This document shows, piece by piece, positions 15,294 to 22,137 of a DNA stretch of 23,027 bases. The position numbers and the translations under genes are program-made. Source of the stretch: an uncultured Candidatus Saccharibacteria bacterium (GTDB taxonomy: Bacteria; Patescibacteriota; Saccharimonadia; CAILAD01; GCA-016700035); assembly GCA_937996675.1 (NCBI GenBank), contig CALKUN010000078.1:1-23027 (forward strand), in the 5' to 3' direction. The notes beneath the pieces were generated by a model. That model was not told where the DNA came from and did not search any database. It saw nothing but the letters and a program-made list of their open reading frames with translations. Within the stretch, counting starts at the first letter, position 1, and the number at the start of each line of letters is the position of its first letter.

Positions 15294-15822
15294 ACAGAGA
15301 GAGACGGAGCCGACAGAGTCAGCTCGCCAGCACCTAGAGCGACTTGGACAATCCGGAAAATTTCTCTTTCACGGCACACCAACTCGCGATATTACTGAGT
15401 TTGAACCAAGGCAGGCACACAACTACGACCACACTACAGGAAAGAACATACCGGACGGTGCACCAGCTGTTTTTGCAGCTGATAGACCAGATGTGGCGAT
15501 CTTTATGGCGCTTGTGAATCGGACGAATAGTATCGATGATACGAATGGCTGGAGTGGCAGTGGCATACGCACCGAAAATGGCGTTCGGACAGCCGAGTTT
15601 CGTGCCACCAAGAATCTCATTGATGGTGCCCGGCTACCTTCAGCACGAGGCATAGTATATGTTTTCGACAGAGAGTCATTCGAGCCACGCTCCCCTAATG
15701 GCTCTGAATGGTCATCTCTCAAACCGGTTTCTCCCATTGAGTCGATCACCGTACGTAGCACAGACTTTCCCGAAGCAATCACAGAGATAGCTACTGAACC
15801 ACCTGAGCCTTCCCGGCAATAA
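15283..15822 (+). CDS. ADP-ribosyltransferase-like protein (tentative)
   Basis: 179 residues with no signal or membrane segment. The order of motifs recalls the PARP/ART fold: LFHGT (H30), a FEPR segment, PAVFAADRPDVAIFMA (62-76; compare GIYFAD-x-x-S-x-x-Y of PARPs), and NGSEWSSLKPVSPIESI (139-155; compare the N-E-Y-x-V end with its catalytic Glu, here E142). If right, it would bind NAD+ and modify a protein or nucleic acid, or be a degenerate NAD binder. The middle Tyr is not obvious. Start is GTG 15283, overlapping the LCP stop by 11 bases; a later start is possible since no SD is clear. Coding status is firm from length and overlap; the family is inference. Confidence 0.7.
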   Translation: MSAEQRETEPTESARQHLERLGQSGKFLFHGTPTRDITEFEPRQAHNYDHTTGKNIPDGAPAVFAADRPDVAIFMALVNRTNSIDDTNGWSGSGIRTENGVRTAEFRATKNLIDGARLPSARGIVYVFDRESFEPRSPNGSEWSSLKPVSPIESITVRSTDFPEAITEIATEPPEPSRQ

Positions 15823-15852
15823 GCTTGTTCTCTTTGCATTCGTATTACCTGA

Positions 15853-15858
15853 TACAAT
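15853..15858 (+). promoter_or_regulatory. -10 box of rarA
   Basis: TACAAT, 6 bases before ATG 15865. The spacer GAGGTC could act as SD only if transcription began further upstream. Confidence 0.6.
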
Positions 15859-15864
15859 GAGGTC

Positions 15865-17085
15865 ATGTCAGATCTCGGCTACAGCCAAAATAACCAAGCC
15901 CATCGTCCACTAGCCGATCGTCTCCGGCCAGGCCACGTCGATGATATTGTGGGGCAGGAACACATCGTTGGACAGGGCCAATTTATTCGGCAGCTCATCG
16001 AAAAAGGCGAGGCGACTTCACTCATCTTTTGGGGCCCACCTGGATCCGGCAAGACGACTCTAGCTCGCATCATTGCCAGCTCGGGCAATTACCATTTTCG
16101 CGAAATATCGGCCGTCACCTCGGGGAAGGCTGATATCACAAAAGTAATTGAAGATGCCCGTGCCATGCAAAGGCTCGGCACCCAAACAATTCTCTTCGTC
16201 GATGAGATTCATCGTTTTAATAAAGCTCAACAAGATGCCTTCTTGCCGGTCATCGAGAACGGCACGATCATTCTCATTGGCGCCACGACCGAGAACCCTA
16301 GCTTTGAGGTCATCGCTCCCCTTCTCTCCCGCAGTCGTGTTATCGTCCTTGAGTCACTCAAACAAGAAGAGCTCGTCGTCATCCTCAAGCGAGCCATGAA
16401 GACGTACGCCAGCACGAAAGCTCAGCCAGCCGCACTCAAGCTCCTAGCCGAACTCTCAGCTGGAGATGCTCGAGCGGCGCTTAACGGGCTTGAGGTCGCC
16501 ATTCAGCTATCGCCCGCCAAAGTTGAGGTTGAGACCATCAAGCAAGCTATGCAAAAAATGGCGCTGAGTTACGACAAGACTGGCGACTATCATTACAATC
16601 TAATCTCAGCCTACATCAAATCAATGCGAGGGAGCCATGTCGATGCCGCACTCTTCTATCTCTTTCGCATGGTTGAGGCTGGTGAGGACCCAAAGTTTAT
16701 TGCTCGCCGAATGGTTATCTTTGCATCTGAAGACATCGGTATGGCTGCACCAGCCGCACTCAATCTTGCCACCTCATGTTTCCTGGCAGTCGAAAGGGTC
16801 GGCTATCCCGAATGCGAATACCACCTTGCGCATACTACGATCGCGCTAGCCCGCTCACCAAAGAGTCGGACCGTAGCTGATGCGATGGCGCGAGCCAAGC
16901 AAGCCGTGAAATCCTACCCAGCAGCACAGACCCCACTCGGCTTACGAAATGCCCCAACTAAACTCATGAAGGAGCTGGGTTATGGTAAAAATTACAAGTG
17001 GAAGGCCGACTTTCAGGCACCGGATGGTTTTCTCCCTGAAGAGTTACAAGACGAACGCTTTTATTTTGATGACGATATCGGCTGA
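15865..17085 (+). CDS. rarA: Replication-associated recombination protein A (RarA/MgsA)
   Basis: AAA+ ATPase of the clamp-loader group that acts at stalled replication forks. Seen: the family N-terminus (PLADRLRPGHVDDIVGQEHI, 15-34), Walker A GPPGSGKTT (57-65), Walker B ILFVDEIHRF (109-118), sensor 1 IGATTENPSF, the arginine finger in LLSRSRV, sensor 2 GDARAALN, then the RarA-type tetramerisation part with YDKTGDYHYNLISAYIKSMRGSHVDAALFYLFRM and DIGMAAPAALN. Length, 406 residues, is usual (~400-450). The ATG is set by TACAAT 6 bases upstream. It is transcribed on its own and ends at a terminator shared with the convergent AlkD-like gene. Confidence 0.96.
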   Translation: MSDLGYSQNNQAHRPLADRLRPGHVDDIVGQEHIVGQGQFIRQLIEKGEATSLIFWGPPGSGKTTLARIIASSGNYHFREISAVTSGKADITKVIEDARAMQRLGTQTILFVDEIHRFNKAQQDAFLPVIENGTIILIGATTENPSFEVIAPLLSRSRVIVLESLKQEELVVILKRAMKTYASTKAQPAALKLLAELSAGDARAALNGLEVAIQLSPAKVEVETIKQAMQKMALSYDKTGDYHYNLISAYIKSMRGSHVDAALFYLFRMVEAGEDPKFIARRMVIFASEDIGMAAPAALNLATSCFLAVERVGYPECEYHLAHTTIALARSPKSRTVADAMARAKQAVKSYPAAQTPLGLRNAPTKLMKELGYGKNYKWKADFQAPDGFLPEELQDERFYFDDDIG

Positions 17086-17149
17086 TTATACTTATGCTTT
17101 GAACTCAGTACGCAGCTTGATACGCTACACATCGTACGCGAGACAAGGG

Positions 17150-17185
17150 ATATAAAACCGGCCCCATTGGGAGCCGGTTTTATAT
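17150..17185. terminator. Bidirectional terminator, rarA and AlkD-like gene
   Basis: A 13-bp perfect stem (17150-17162 with 17173-17185), plus inner CCC/GGG pairs, with A4 in the left arm and T4 in the right, midway between the two convergent stops. Confidence 0.85.
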
Positions 17186-17205
17186 GTAGGCCGGAATAGG
17201 TACCC

Positions 17206-17922
17206 TTAGACCGTGCCAGCCAAATAGTGTTTGCGTAGTTCTGGTGAGAAGTGCTCAATAGCGTATCTCAGTGTCGTTCGCGGCATAGTCTTGTACCTAT
17301 CAGACTCGAGGAGCCAGTCTTGCTCGATACGCTCATCGACTCGCTTGCCCACTTCGCGCAACATCCAGCCGACTGCCTTACGGATCAAATCGTGCTCGTC
17401 ATCCAAAAGGATTTCAGCAATAGTGAGTGCTGGCTCAGCCTCGCCCTGTTTGATGAAGTGAAAACAGGCCAACATAGCGATACGACGATCCCATATGAGC
17501 CGGGAGTGGGCCAACTTCTTGAGTGTCATAAAGTCTGTATTAGCCACGTGCTGGCCGACAATATACTCCGCTGAAGTATCTACTAGATCCCAGTTATTAA
17601 CATAATGACTATGATTCAGATAGAATTCGTACACTTCCTGTCGTTTTGCAGCATCACCCTTCTTGTACAGGTTCACGAGTAGCAAGCAGGCCGCCAGACG
17701 TTCTTCATGCCAGTCACTCAAAAGCAGCTTCTCCACTTCCGCCAAGGCTAAGGGCGCATGCCGCTTCACTATCAGCCGAGTCTCGGGGACTTTAACTCCA
17801 TAAAACTTATCTCCTTCCCCATATTGTCCCGGCCCAGTCTTGAAGAACCACGCTGAAGCCTCCGCTCTTTCGAGCGTGCCGAGGGCTTGCAGATCCTCTC
17901 TGACTGCTGCTGCGGTATGCAT
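17206..17922 (-). CDS. AlkD-like DNA alkylation repair protein
   Basis: DNA glycosylase of the HEAT-like repeat family, which removes positively charged alkylated bases such as 3- and 7-methylpurines. Motifs fit across the length: FFKTGPGQYGEGDKFYGVKVP near the start, SDWHEERLAACLLLV, VNNWDLVDTSAEYI (catalytic Trp/Asp region), WDRRIAMLACFHFI, HDLIRKAVGWMLREVGKR and MPRTTLRYAIEHF near the end. The start at ATG 17922 gives 238 residues and is preferred because TATGCT ends 7 bases before it; the ATG at 17934 would lie inside that -10 box. Transcription begins just beyond the terminator of the upstream gene. With mutM, mutY and polA it adds to a base-excision repair set. Confidence 0.93.
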   Translation of the reverse strand: MHTAAAVREDLQALGTLERAEASAWFFKTGPGQYGEGDKFYGVKVPETRLIVKRHAPLALAEVEKLLLSDWHEERLAACLLLVNLYKKGDAAKRQEVYEFYLNHSHYVNNWDLVDTSAEYIVGQHVANTDFMTLKKLAHSRLIWDRRIAMLACFHFIKQGEAEPALTIAEILLDDEHDLIRKAVGWMLREVGKRVDERIEQDWLLESDRYKTMPRTTLRYAIEHFSPELRKHYLAGTV

Positions 17923-17929
17923 ACACTTA

Positions 17930-17935
17930 AGCATA
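17930..17935 (-). promoter_or_regulatory. -10 box of the AlkD-like gene
   Basis: TATGCT on the minus strand with a 7-base spacer to ATG 17922. It starts 9 bases past the T tract of the preceding terminator. Confidence 0.5.
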
Positions 17936-17944
17936 GCTAATAAT

Positions 17945-17985
17945 AAAAAAGACTGCGAGCTCCGGGAGAAAACTCCCGGAGCTCG
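17945..17985 (-). terminator. Terminator of the 154-residue orphan gene
   Basis: A 13-bp perfect G+C-rich stem (17956-17968 with 17973-17985) with an A4/T4 loop; on the minus strand it runs into CAGTC and then six T. It lies 10 bases after the stop at 17996. Confidence 0.92.
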
Positions 17986-17995
17986 AATGTGACTA

Positions 17996-18460
17996 CTAGC
18001 CGATCAGGCTTTCGGTACGGCGATGGTGCCGGCCCGGGCCGACGGCCCGCCAGGGATTGATCTGGCGGTGGTGGCGAATGGCAGGAGCGTTGAGCTCCAC
18101 GATGAGACCCCTGATCGAGGTCTCGTAATCGGTCTGGTTGAAGGGGCCGTGTGACCCCTCCCACTCCATCTCGTAGCGGACCGGCTGGGTGCCGGCTCGG
18201 CTGAAGACGATGCGGGTATCCCCGGACTCGATCTCGTAAACCGCATCGCTGGTCTCGGTCGTGAGAGCCAGCAATGCATCGAGGTGCTTGCGTGCCTCTG
18301 CGGGCGTGAGCTCCACGACCTTTGTCCCATGCAGCAAGCAAACGACTTGCTTGCCACCGGTCATGCTCAGTTTGTCCAAGGCCGGCAGCGTTGCCAGCCT
18401 CTCGTCGCTACCGATGAGCCCACTAGCCCTGCCGGCCATTTCGATGGTATTCTGTGTCAT
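17996..18460 (-). CDS. Orphan protein of 154 residues, function unknown
   Basis: No family recognised. The protein appears soluble: no signal peptide or membrane helix; a central KQVVCLLHGTKVVELTPAEARKHLDALLAL (37-66, strands plus helix), then YEIESGDTRIVFSRAG and a basic C-terminus (RHHRQINPWR, GRHHRR). The ATG at 18460 is chosen because AAGGGGG lies just before it; an in-frame ATG at 18487 has no such site. A normal -35/-10 promoter gives a leader of about 36 bases, and a perfect terminator follows, so it is a self-contained unit. Codons end in G or C more often than in neighbours by eye, which suggests acquisition. Expression signals make it a convincing gene in spite of the unknown function. 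Confidence 0.75.
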   Translation of the reverse strand: MTQNTIEMAGRASGLIGSDERLATLPALDKLSMTGGKQVVCLLHGTKVVELTPAEARKHLDALLALTTETSDAVYEIESGDTRIVFSRAGTQPVRYEMEWEGSHGPFNQTDYETSIRGLIVELNAPAIRHHRQINPWRAVGPGRHHRRTESLIG

Positions 18461-18502
18461 CTTCCCCCTTGTGTAATTCCGAATCATTTGACACGAAACT
18501 GC

Positions 18503-18531
18503 ATATTACCATATTGTCAGCTTAAGCACAA
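18503..18531 (-). promoter_or_regulatory. Promoter of the 154-residue orphan gene
   Basis: TTGTGC (18531-18526), 17-base spacer, TAATAT (18508-18503). The start point would be near 18496, leaving room for an SD, unlike the leaderless units around it. Confidence 0.6.
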
Positions 18532-18551
18532 TAGAATTTCTCGCTCTATAG

Positions 18552-19037
18552 TTACATAGAGCGGGAGCGCTGTTTAGCCAGAAATTGCTGATGGTAGTCT
18601 TCGGCTGGCCAAAATTTTGTCGCTGGTTCGATCTTCGTCACAACTGGATCGGCGTAACGACCACTTTCATTAATCTCTGCCACAACCTTTTCAGCGGCAG
18701 CCTGTTGATCTGGCGAATGATAAAAAATAGCACTGCGATAATTTTCCCCAACATCAGGACCCTGTCGATCAATTTGGGTTGGGTCATGCATTTGCATGTA
18801 TTTTTGAACTAAGTCCTCATACTCAATCACCGACGGGTCAAATGTCACACGCACTGTCTCTGCATGACCAGTAACGTGAGAGCAAACCTGAGCATACGTT
18901 GGCCGTGGCATCGTACCTCCTTCATAGCCGACTTGCGTCCTGATGACGCCTGGCAGGTTCAAAAACTCATCTTCAATCTGCCAGAAGCAACCGCCAGCCA
19001 GATCGGCAATTTCGTGTTGGTGTGGAGCGTCTTTCAT
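18552..19037 (-). CDS. msrA: Peptide methionine sulfoxide reductase MsrA
   Basis: Reduces the S-epimer of methionine sulfoxide in oxidised proteins. Seen: LAGGCFWQIEDEF with catalytic C17, GVIRTQVGYEGGTMPRPTYAQVCSHVTGHAE, FDPSVIEYEDLVQKYMQMHDPTQ, and GENYRSAIFYHSPDQ, all standard MsrA blocks; the end KFWPAEDYHQQFL matches too. The ATG at 19037 (161 residues) is preferred over the in-frame GTG at 19043 since TATACT ends 6 bases before the ATG. No signal peptide, so it acts in the cytoplasm. It shares a 32-base divergent promoter region with the GDPD gene. MsrB, its R-epimer partner, lies at the right edge of the window. Confidence 0.96.
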   Translation of the reverse strand: MKDAPHQHEIADLAGGCFWQIEDEFLNLPGVIRTQVGYEGGTMPRPTYAQVCSHVTGHAETVRVTFDPSVIEYEDLVQKYMQMHDPTQIDRQGPDVGENYRSAIFYHSPDQQAAAEKVVAEINESGRYADPVVTKIEPATKFWPAEDYHQQFLAKQRSRSM

Positions 19038-19043
19038 ACGCAC

Positions 19044-19060
19044 AGTATACGCCTTATACT
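19044..19060. promoter_or_regulatory. Back-to-back -10 boxes of msrA and the GDPD gene
   Basis: Minus-strand TATACT (19049-19044) is 6 bases from the msrA ATG and plus-strand TATACT (19055-19060) is 9 bases from the GDPD ATG. Only five bases separate the boxes, so each -35 region falls in the other gene's start. Confidence 0.65.
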
Positions 19061-19069
19061 TGAGACATT

Positions 19070-19810
19070 ATGGCAACGTCCAAAAACTTCTTCCTCAACC
19101 CTCGCACCAAGCCAATCATCATTGCTCATCGAGGCGCATCCGGTGAGGCACCCGAAAACACCATGGCAAGCTTCAAGCTTGCAGTCCAACAGCAGGCCGA
19201 TGCAATCGAGCTAGACGTCCAGCGGACAAAAGATGGCCGGCTCGTCATCATGCACGACAACACACTTGGCCGCACCGCCAAGGGACGTGGCAAAATCTCA
19301 TCCAAAACCCTTCATTATCTCGAGCGCATTGATGCCGGCTCTTGGTTTGACCCCGCCTTCTCACAGGAACGTATCCCTTCACTCGGCCATGTACTTGATA
19401 CCTTTGGAGCCAAGACACAATACGTTGTCGAGCTCAAGTTTTACTCTCGTGACAAGGCTGGCTTCGCTCGACAAGTCTACGAGATGATCGCCCAGAGAGG
19501 CCTCCTAGATCACACTATGTTCCTATCTTTTTCGAGCCGCATCCTTGACGCCATCAAGCAACGTGACGAAAATACTGTCACCTGCCTTGCACTCGTTCCC
19601 CACGCTCCACTCACTCGAGCCCGCGCCGCACGACGCCACGATGTCATCGCTACGAGCGTACATAGCCGGTGGCTGCACGGACGCATTGGCAAACGAGATC
19701 AGCCAATTAATACTTGGATCGGCGCCGGCAAGCCAGCTCAAATACCAAAGCGACGTACCGATATGATCACCACTAACTATCCAGCCGACACCCGCGCCCT
19801 CTTAGGATAA
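19070..19810 (+). CDS. Glycerophosphodiester phosphodiesterase (GDPD)
   Basis: Hydrolyses glycerophosphodiesters to glycerol-3-phosphate and an alcohol. Seen: IIAHRGASGEAPENTMASF (H20, R21, and Glu of ENT), DAIELDVQRTKDGRLVIMHD (E47, D49, H62) and LGRTAKGRG, i.e. the catalytic and metal-binding set of the UgpQ-like family, then VVELKFYS and the closing strands. 246 residues is normal. No signal peptide, so it should be cytoplasmic and may salvage lipid parts taken from a host. The ATG is 9 bases after TATACT. The capA-like gene starts 2 bases after its stop, indicating an operon. Confidence 0.93.
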   Translation: MATSKNFFLNPRTKPIIIAHRGASGEAPENTMASFKLAVQQQADAIELDVQRTKDGRLVIMHDNTLGRTAKGRGKISSKTLHYLERIDAGSWFDPAFSQERIPSLGHVLDTFGAKTQYVVELKFYSRDKAGFARQVYEMIAQRGLLDHTMFLSFSSRILDAIKQRDENTVTCLALVPHAPLTRARAARRHDVIATSVHSRWLHGRIGKRDQPINTWIGAGKPAQIPKRRTDMITTNYPADTRALLG

Positions 19811-19812
19811 TC

Positions 19813-21213
19813 ATGGACAAACTAGCCAACGCCTTACCGCACCGACGTACACGTATCTACATTGCGGCAGCGACTGTCTGCATTATTCTCCCTTCAATAC
19901 TAGGCTGGTACCTCTGGAAGCAATTGAGCCGGCCGGCCGCTCAAGCCCAAACTCTATCAAGCTCAACGGTCATACCCCTTACATTCTCAGTTCAGGGATT
20001 GGACACCTCACTACAAGACCTCGTAATTACTGCCATCGAAGCACTTCCTCAGGACTACCAACGCACTCAATTCTCAGCCGATGTCGAGATCATCACTGAT
20101 CCAAATGGGAGTATTGAAGCCCTCGGAGATACCCAAGCCCAACCGATCAAATCTGCGACTATTCTGTCGACTGCCGTCAAAAGACTGGACGTTCGCTCCG
20201 ATAAGCTCTCGCAAACTGATCGCAAAAAAATCAGCGAGCAACTTGCCCAGGAGCTCAAGCCAAAATCCACCTGGACCTACCTAGCGCTCGGTGACATCAT
20301 TCCTGCCCGCGATGTATACACCTACTCGCGTCGTCTTGGGTTTGGTTATCCCTACCTTAGCGTGCAGGAACGTACCAGATCGGCTGACCTCACCGTATCC
20401 AACCTTGAAACGACTATTGCCGACAACCAGGCATTTTTGCAAGGCGAGGGTGTGCTCAACTTTACCGCGCCAAAAGCATCACTCGAAGGCATACAGGCTA
20501 GCGGGATTGATGCTGTAAATCTCGCAAATAATCATTCTATGAATGGTGGCGCCACCAAGGTCGCAGAAATGCTCACCAATCTCACCGCTTCAAGAGTTGG
20601 CACCTTTGGTGTAGGCCCAAAAGGCACACTCGCCACCTGGAATACTACCGTGCAAGGCGTCACAATTGCCCACCTCGGATACAACACTGTGCCTGGTAAC
20701 ATAGAACCCACCGCAGCCACGCCTGGAACACAGCGCATACCCCTTAAACCTTGGGGTACACTCAGCCAAACCGACATTCAACGCGTCCAAACAGAGATAC
20801 AAGCCGCCAAAGCTACCAACGATATAGTCATCCCTTGGTTCCACTGGGGCACCGAGTACACCCATGACGCCAACGAAGAGCAGCGGGCGCTCGCCCATGC
20901 CGCTATAGATGCCGGTGCCGAAGTCGTCATCGGCACCCACCCCCACTGGACGCAGGGATTTGAATGGTACAAGGGTCACCTCATCGCCTACTCTCTGGGC
21001 AACTTTGTCTTCGATCAAAACTGGAGCGAAGAGACCAAGCGCAGCGTAGCTCTCGAGCTCACTTTTTCGGATAAACGCGTCACTGGTGCAAAACTTCTCC
21101 CAGCCCGTGTTGAGAACTGGGTCCAACCGCATTTTCTCGAGACTACCAGCCCCGTCTATACTCAAATTCTCGAGAACATAGCACGACATTCGTGGTGGAA
21201 TGAGGCCTCTTGA
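19813..21213 (+). CDS. CapA-family (PGA_cap) membrane-anchored protein
   Basis: Metallophosphatase-like protein of the poly-gamma-glutamate capsule family. An N-terminal anchor helix (about 14-36) puts the rest outside. Residues 45-150 form an unassigned strand-rich region; the CapA domain follows with YLALGDIIPARDV (157-168), DLTVSNLETTIA (192-203), GIDAVNLANNHSMNGG (231-246), VIPWFHWGTEYTHDANEEQ, GAEVVIGTHPHWTQGFEWYKGHLIAYSLGNFVFDQ. These are the metal-site motifs of the family. Length is 466. It follows the GDPD stop by 2 bases with AGGA 6 bases before the ATG. No PgsB/PgsC partners are seen, so a capsule role is not supported here; a surface phosphatase-like role is as likely. Confidence 0.92.
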   Translation: MDKLANALPHRRTRIYIAAATVCIILPSILGWYLWKQLSRPAAQAQTLSSSTVIPLTFSVQGLDTSLQDLVITAIEALPQDYQRTQFSADVEIITDPNGSIEALGDTQAQPIKSATILSTAVKRLDVRSDKLSQTDRKKISEQLAQELKPKSTWTYLALGDIIPARDVYTYSRRLGFGYPYLSVQERTRSADLTVSNLETTIADNQAFLQGEGVLNFTAPKASLEGIQASGIDAVNLANNHSMNGGATKVAEMLTNLTASRVGTFGVGPKGTLATWNTTVQGVTIAHLGYNTVPGNIEPTAATPGTQRIPLKPWGTLSQTDIQRVQTEIQAAKATNDIVIPWFHWGTEYTHDANEEQRALAHAAIDAGAEVVIGTHPHWTQGFEWYKGHLIAYSLGNFVFDQNWSEETKRSVALELTFSDKRVTGAKLLPARVENWVQPHFLETTSPVYTQILENIARHSWWNEAS

Positions 21214-21229
21214 AATTTTAAGCCAGTTA

Positions 21230-21238
21230 TGCTAAAAT
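21230..21238 (+). promoter_or_regulatory. Extended -10 promoter of the SLT-like gene
   Basis: TGCTAAAAT (TG, one base, TAAAAT) lies 27 bases before ATG 21266. The short leader holds an 8-bp hairpin with one G-T pair (21244-21251 with 21255-21262). Confidence 0.45.
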
Positions 21239-21265
21239 GATGCTATCGTATTCCATACGGTAGCT

Positions 21266-21844
21266 ATGAAAAACACAAAAAACCCTCCTCAAGGACCATC
21301 CAATACACTGACCGCAGTCGCTGCAATTACTTGCATCGTGGCGCTTGCGGCCAGTGTATTTTTTGTGCCTTCCCCTAAGCGTCAAGCGCAGGCTAGTAGC
21401 GAGCTCGACCTTACTACAGCCGCCCAAATTTGTGCGAGCACGAGTAGTGTCGCAACGAACTATGGCGACTGTCATGTCATGGTAGAAACCATCTCAGCAC
21501 TTCGCACTCCGCCAGTACCAGTAAGCAAGTTCAGTCCGTCCTACAAGTCTCTCTCGGACTGCAAAGAAGCTGTAAACTATATCTTTCAGGACCGCGTCGA
21601 CTACCCTCGCGCACTCAAGGTCGTCTACCGAGAATCCACCTACAATCCTCTCGCCCGCCGCCCAGGTAGCCAATATGCAGGCTGTGCGCAACTCTCGTAC
21701 ACCCTGCAAAAGACTTTTCTCAAAGGCCCATGGCAAGATCCTTTCTTTAATGTACTTGCGCTTCGTGACGCTGTTGATAGCCCTGCGTGGGGATGGTGTC
21801 ACTGGGACCTCGTGAATTATTGTCTCCCTGGAGGAGAGTTTTAG
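21266..21844 (+). CDS. Exported SLT/lysozyme-like muralytic protein
   Basis: 192 residues. A basic N-terminus and a membrane segment (about 14-34, ending near SPKRQAQASS) indicate export with or without cleavage. The C-terminal half (about 97-186) looks like a short soluble lytic transglycosylase domain: ALKVVYRESTYNPLARRPG with probable catalytic E123, YAGCAQLSYTLQKTF, and WGWCHWDLVNYC. Several Cys (56, 69, 99, 140, 178, 186) suggest disulfides outside the cell. Such enzymes cut the MurNAc-GlcNAc bond of peptidoglycan, either in self-wall remodelling or attack on a host wall. The fold is inferred from the E-S-x-Y-N-P motif and the following G-x-x-Q pattern. It precedes a second muralytic gene by 293 bases. 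Confidence 0.75.
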   Translation: MKNTKNPPQGPSNTLTAVAAITCIVALAASVFFVPSPKRQAQASSELDLTTAAQICASTSSVATNYGDCHVMVETISALRTPPVPVSKFSPSYKSLSDCKEAVNYIFQDRVDYPRALKVVYRESTYNPLARRPGSQYAGCAQLSYTLQKTFLKGPWQDPFFNVLALRDAVDSPAWGWCHWDLVNYCLPGGEF

Positions 21845-21881
21845 CCTTGAGCCGTAAACCACATGGCCCATAGCTCTGTGC

Positions 21882-21910
21882 TTGCATAAGTTCTTTAAAT
21901 ATGTTAATCT
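21882..21910 (+). promoter_or_regulatory. Candidate promoter of the Rpf-like gene
   Basis: TTGCAT (21882-21887), 17-base spacer, TAATCT (21905-21910). It predicts a transcript starting near 21917 with a 5' leader of about 220 bases. Confidence 0.45.
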
Positions 21911-21916
21911 CGAAAG

Positions 21917-22137
21917 GTTATCGGACCAGTCTGAAAGTCGCAGGGAGTTGATGCTGACACTTTGTCGGCAATCACGCAAACCTGAGAAATTGAGACCTTA
22001 AGCTTATTCACGCTGCAGACACCTTCGAAGCGTGGATGGATGAGACACCTAGTCTCGTCAAATTTGCTTAGCAACTGATAACACCCCCACCTGGATGACG
22101 GCACCGTGCCGCGTCCCCTACCTGGAGGTATCCAGAC
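21917..22137 (+). promoter_or_regulatory. Long structured 5' leader of the Rpf-like gene
   Basis: The 293 bases between the two muralytic genes hold no convincing ORF but many stem-loops: 21949-21974 (11 pairs, triloop, one bulge), 22009-22034 (6 bp), 22039-22059 (8 bp with one G-T), a short one in CGGCA-CCG-TGCCG near 22099-22111, and a last one in which CTGGA pairs with TCCAG around GGTA, enclosing the GGAGG that lies 9 bases before the ATG. I could not match it to a known riboswitch class; the conserved bases of the c-di-AMP (ydaO) element are not visible. Confidence 0.45.

Noticed and set aside
18461..18487. ATG at 18487 as start of the orphan gene
   Set aside because: No SD before it, whereas AAGGGGG directly precedes the in-frame ATG at 18460.
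19813..21213. Poly-gamma-glutamate capsule operon
   Set aside because: Only a CapA-type domain is present; no PgsB ligase or PgsC partner lies nearby.
21917..22137. c-di-AMP (ydaO-type) riboswitch before the Rpf-like gene
   Set aside because: The conserved core bases of that class could not be found; only generic hairpins are visible.
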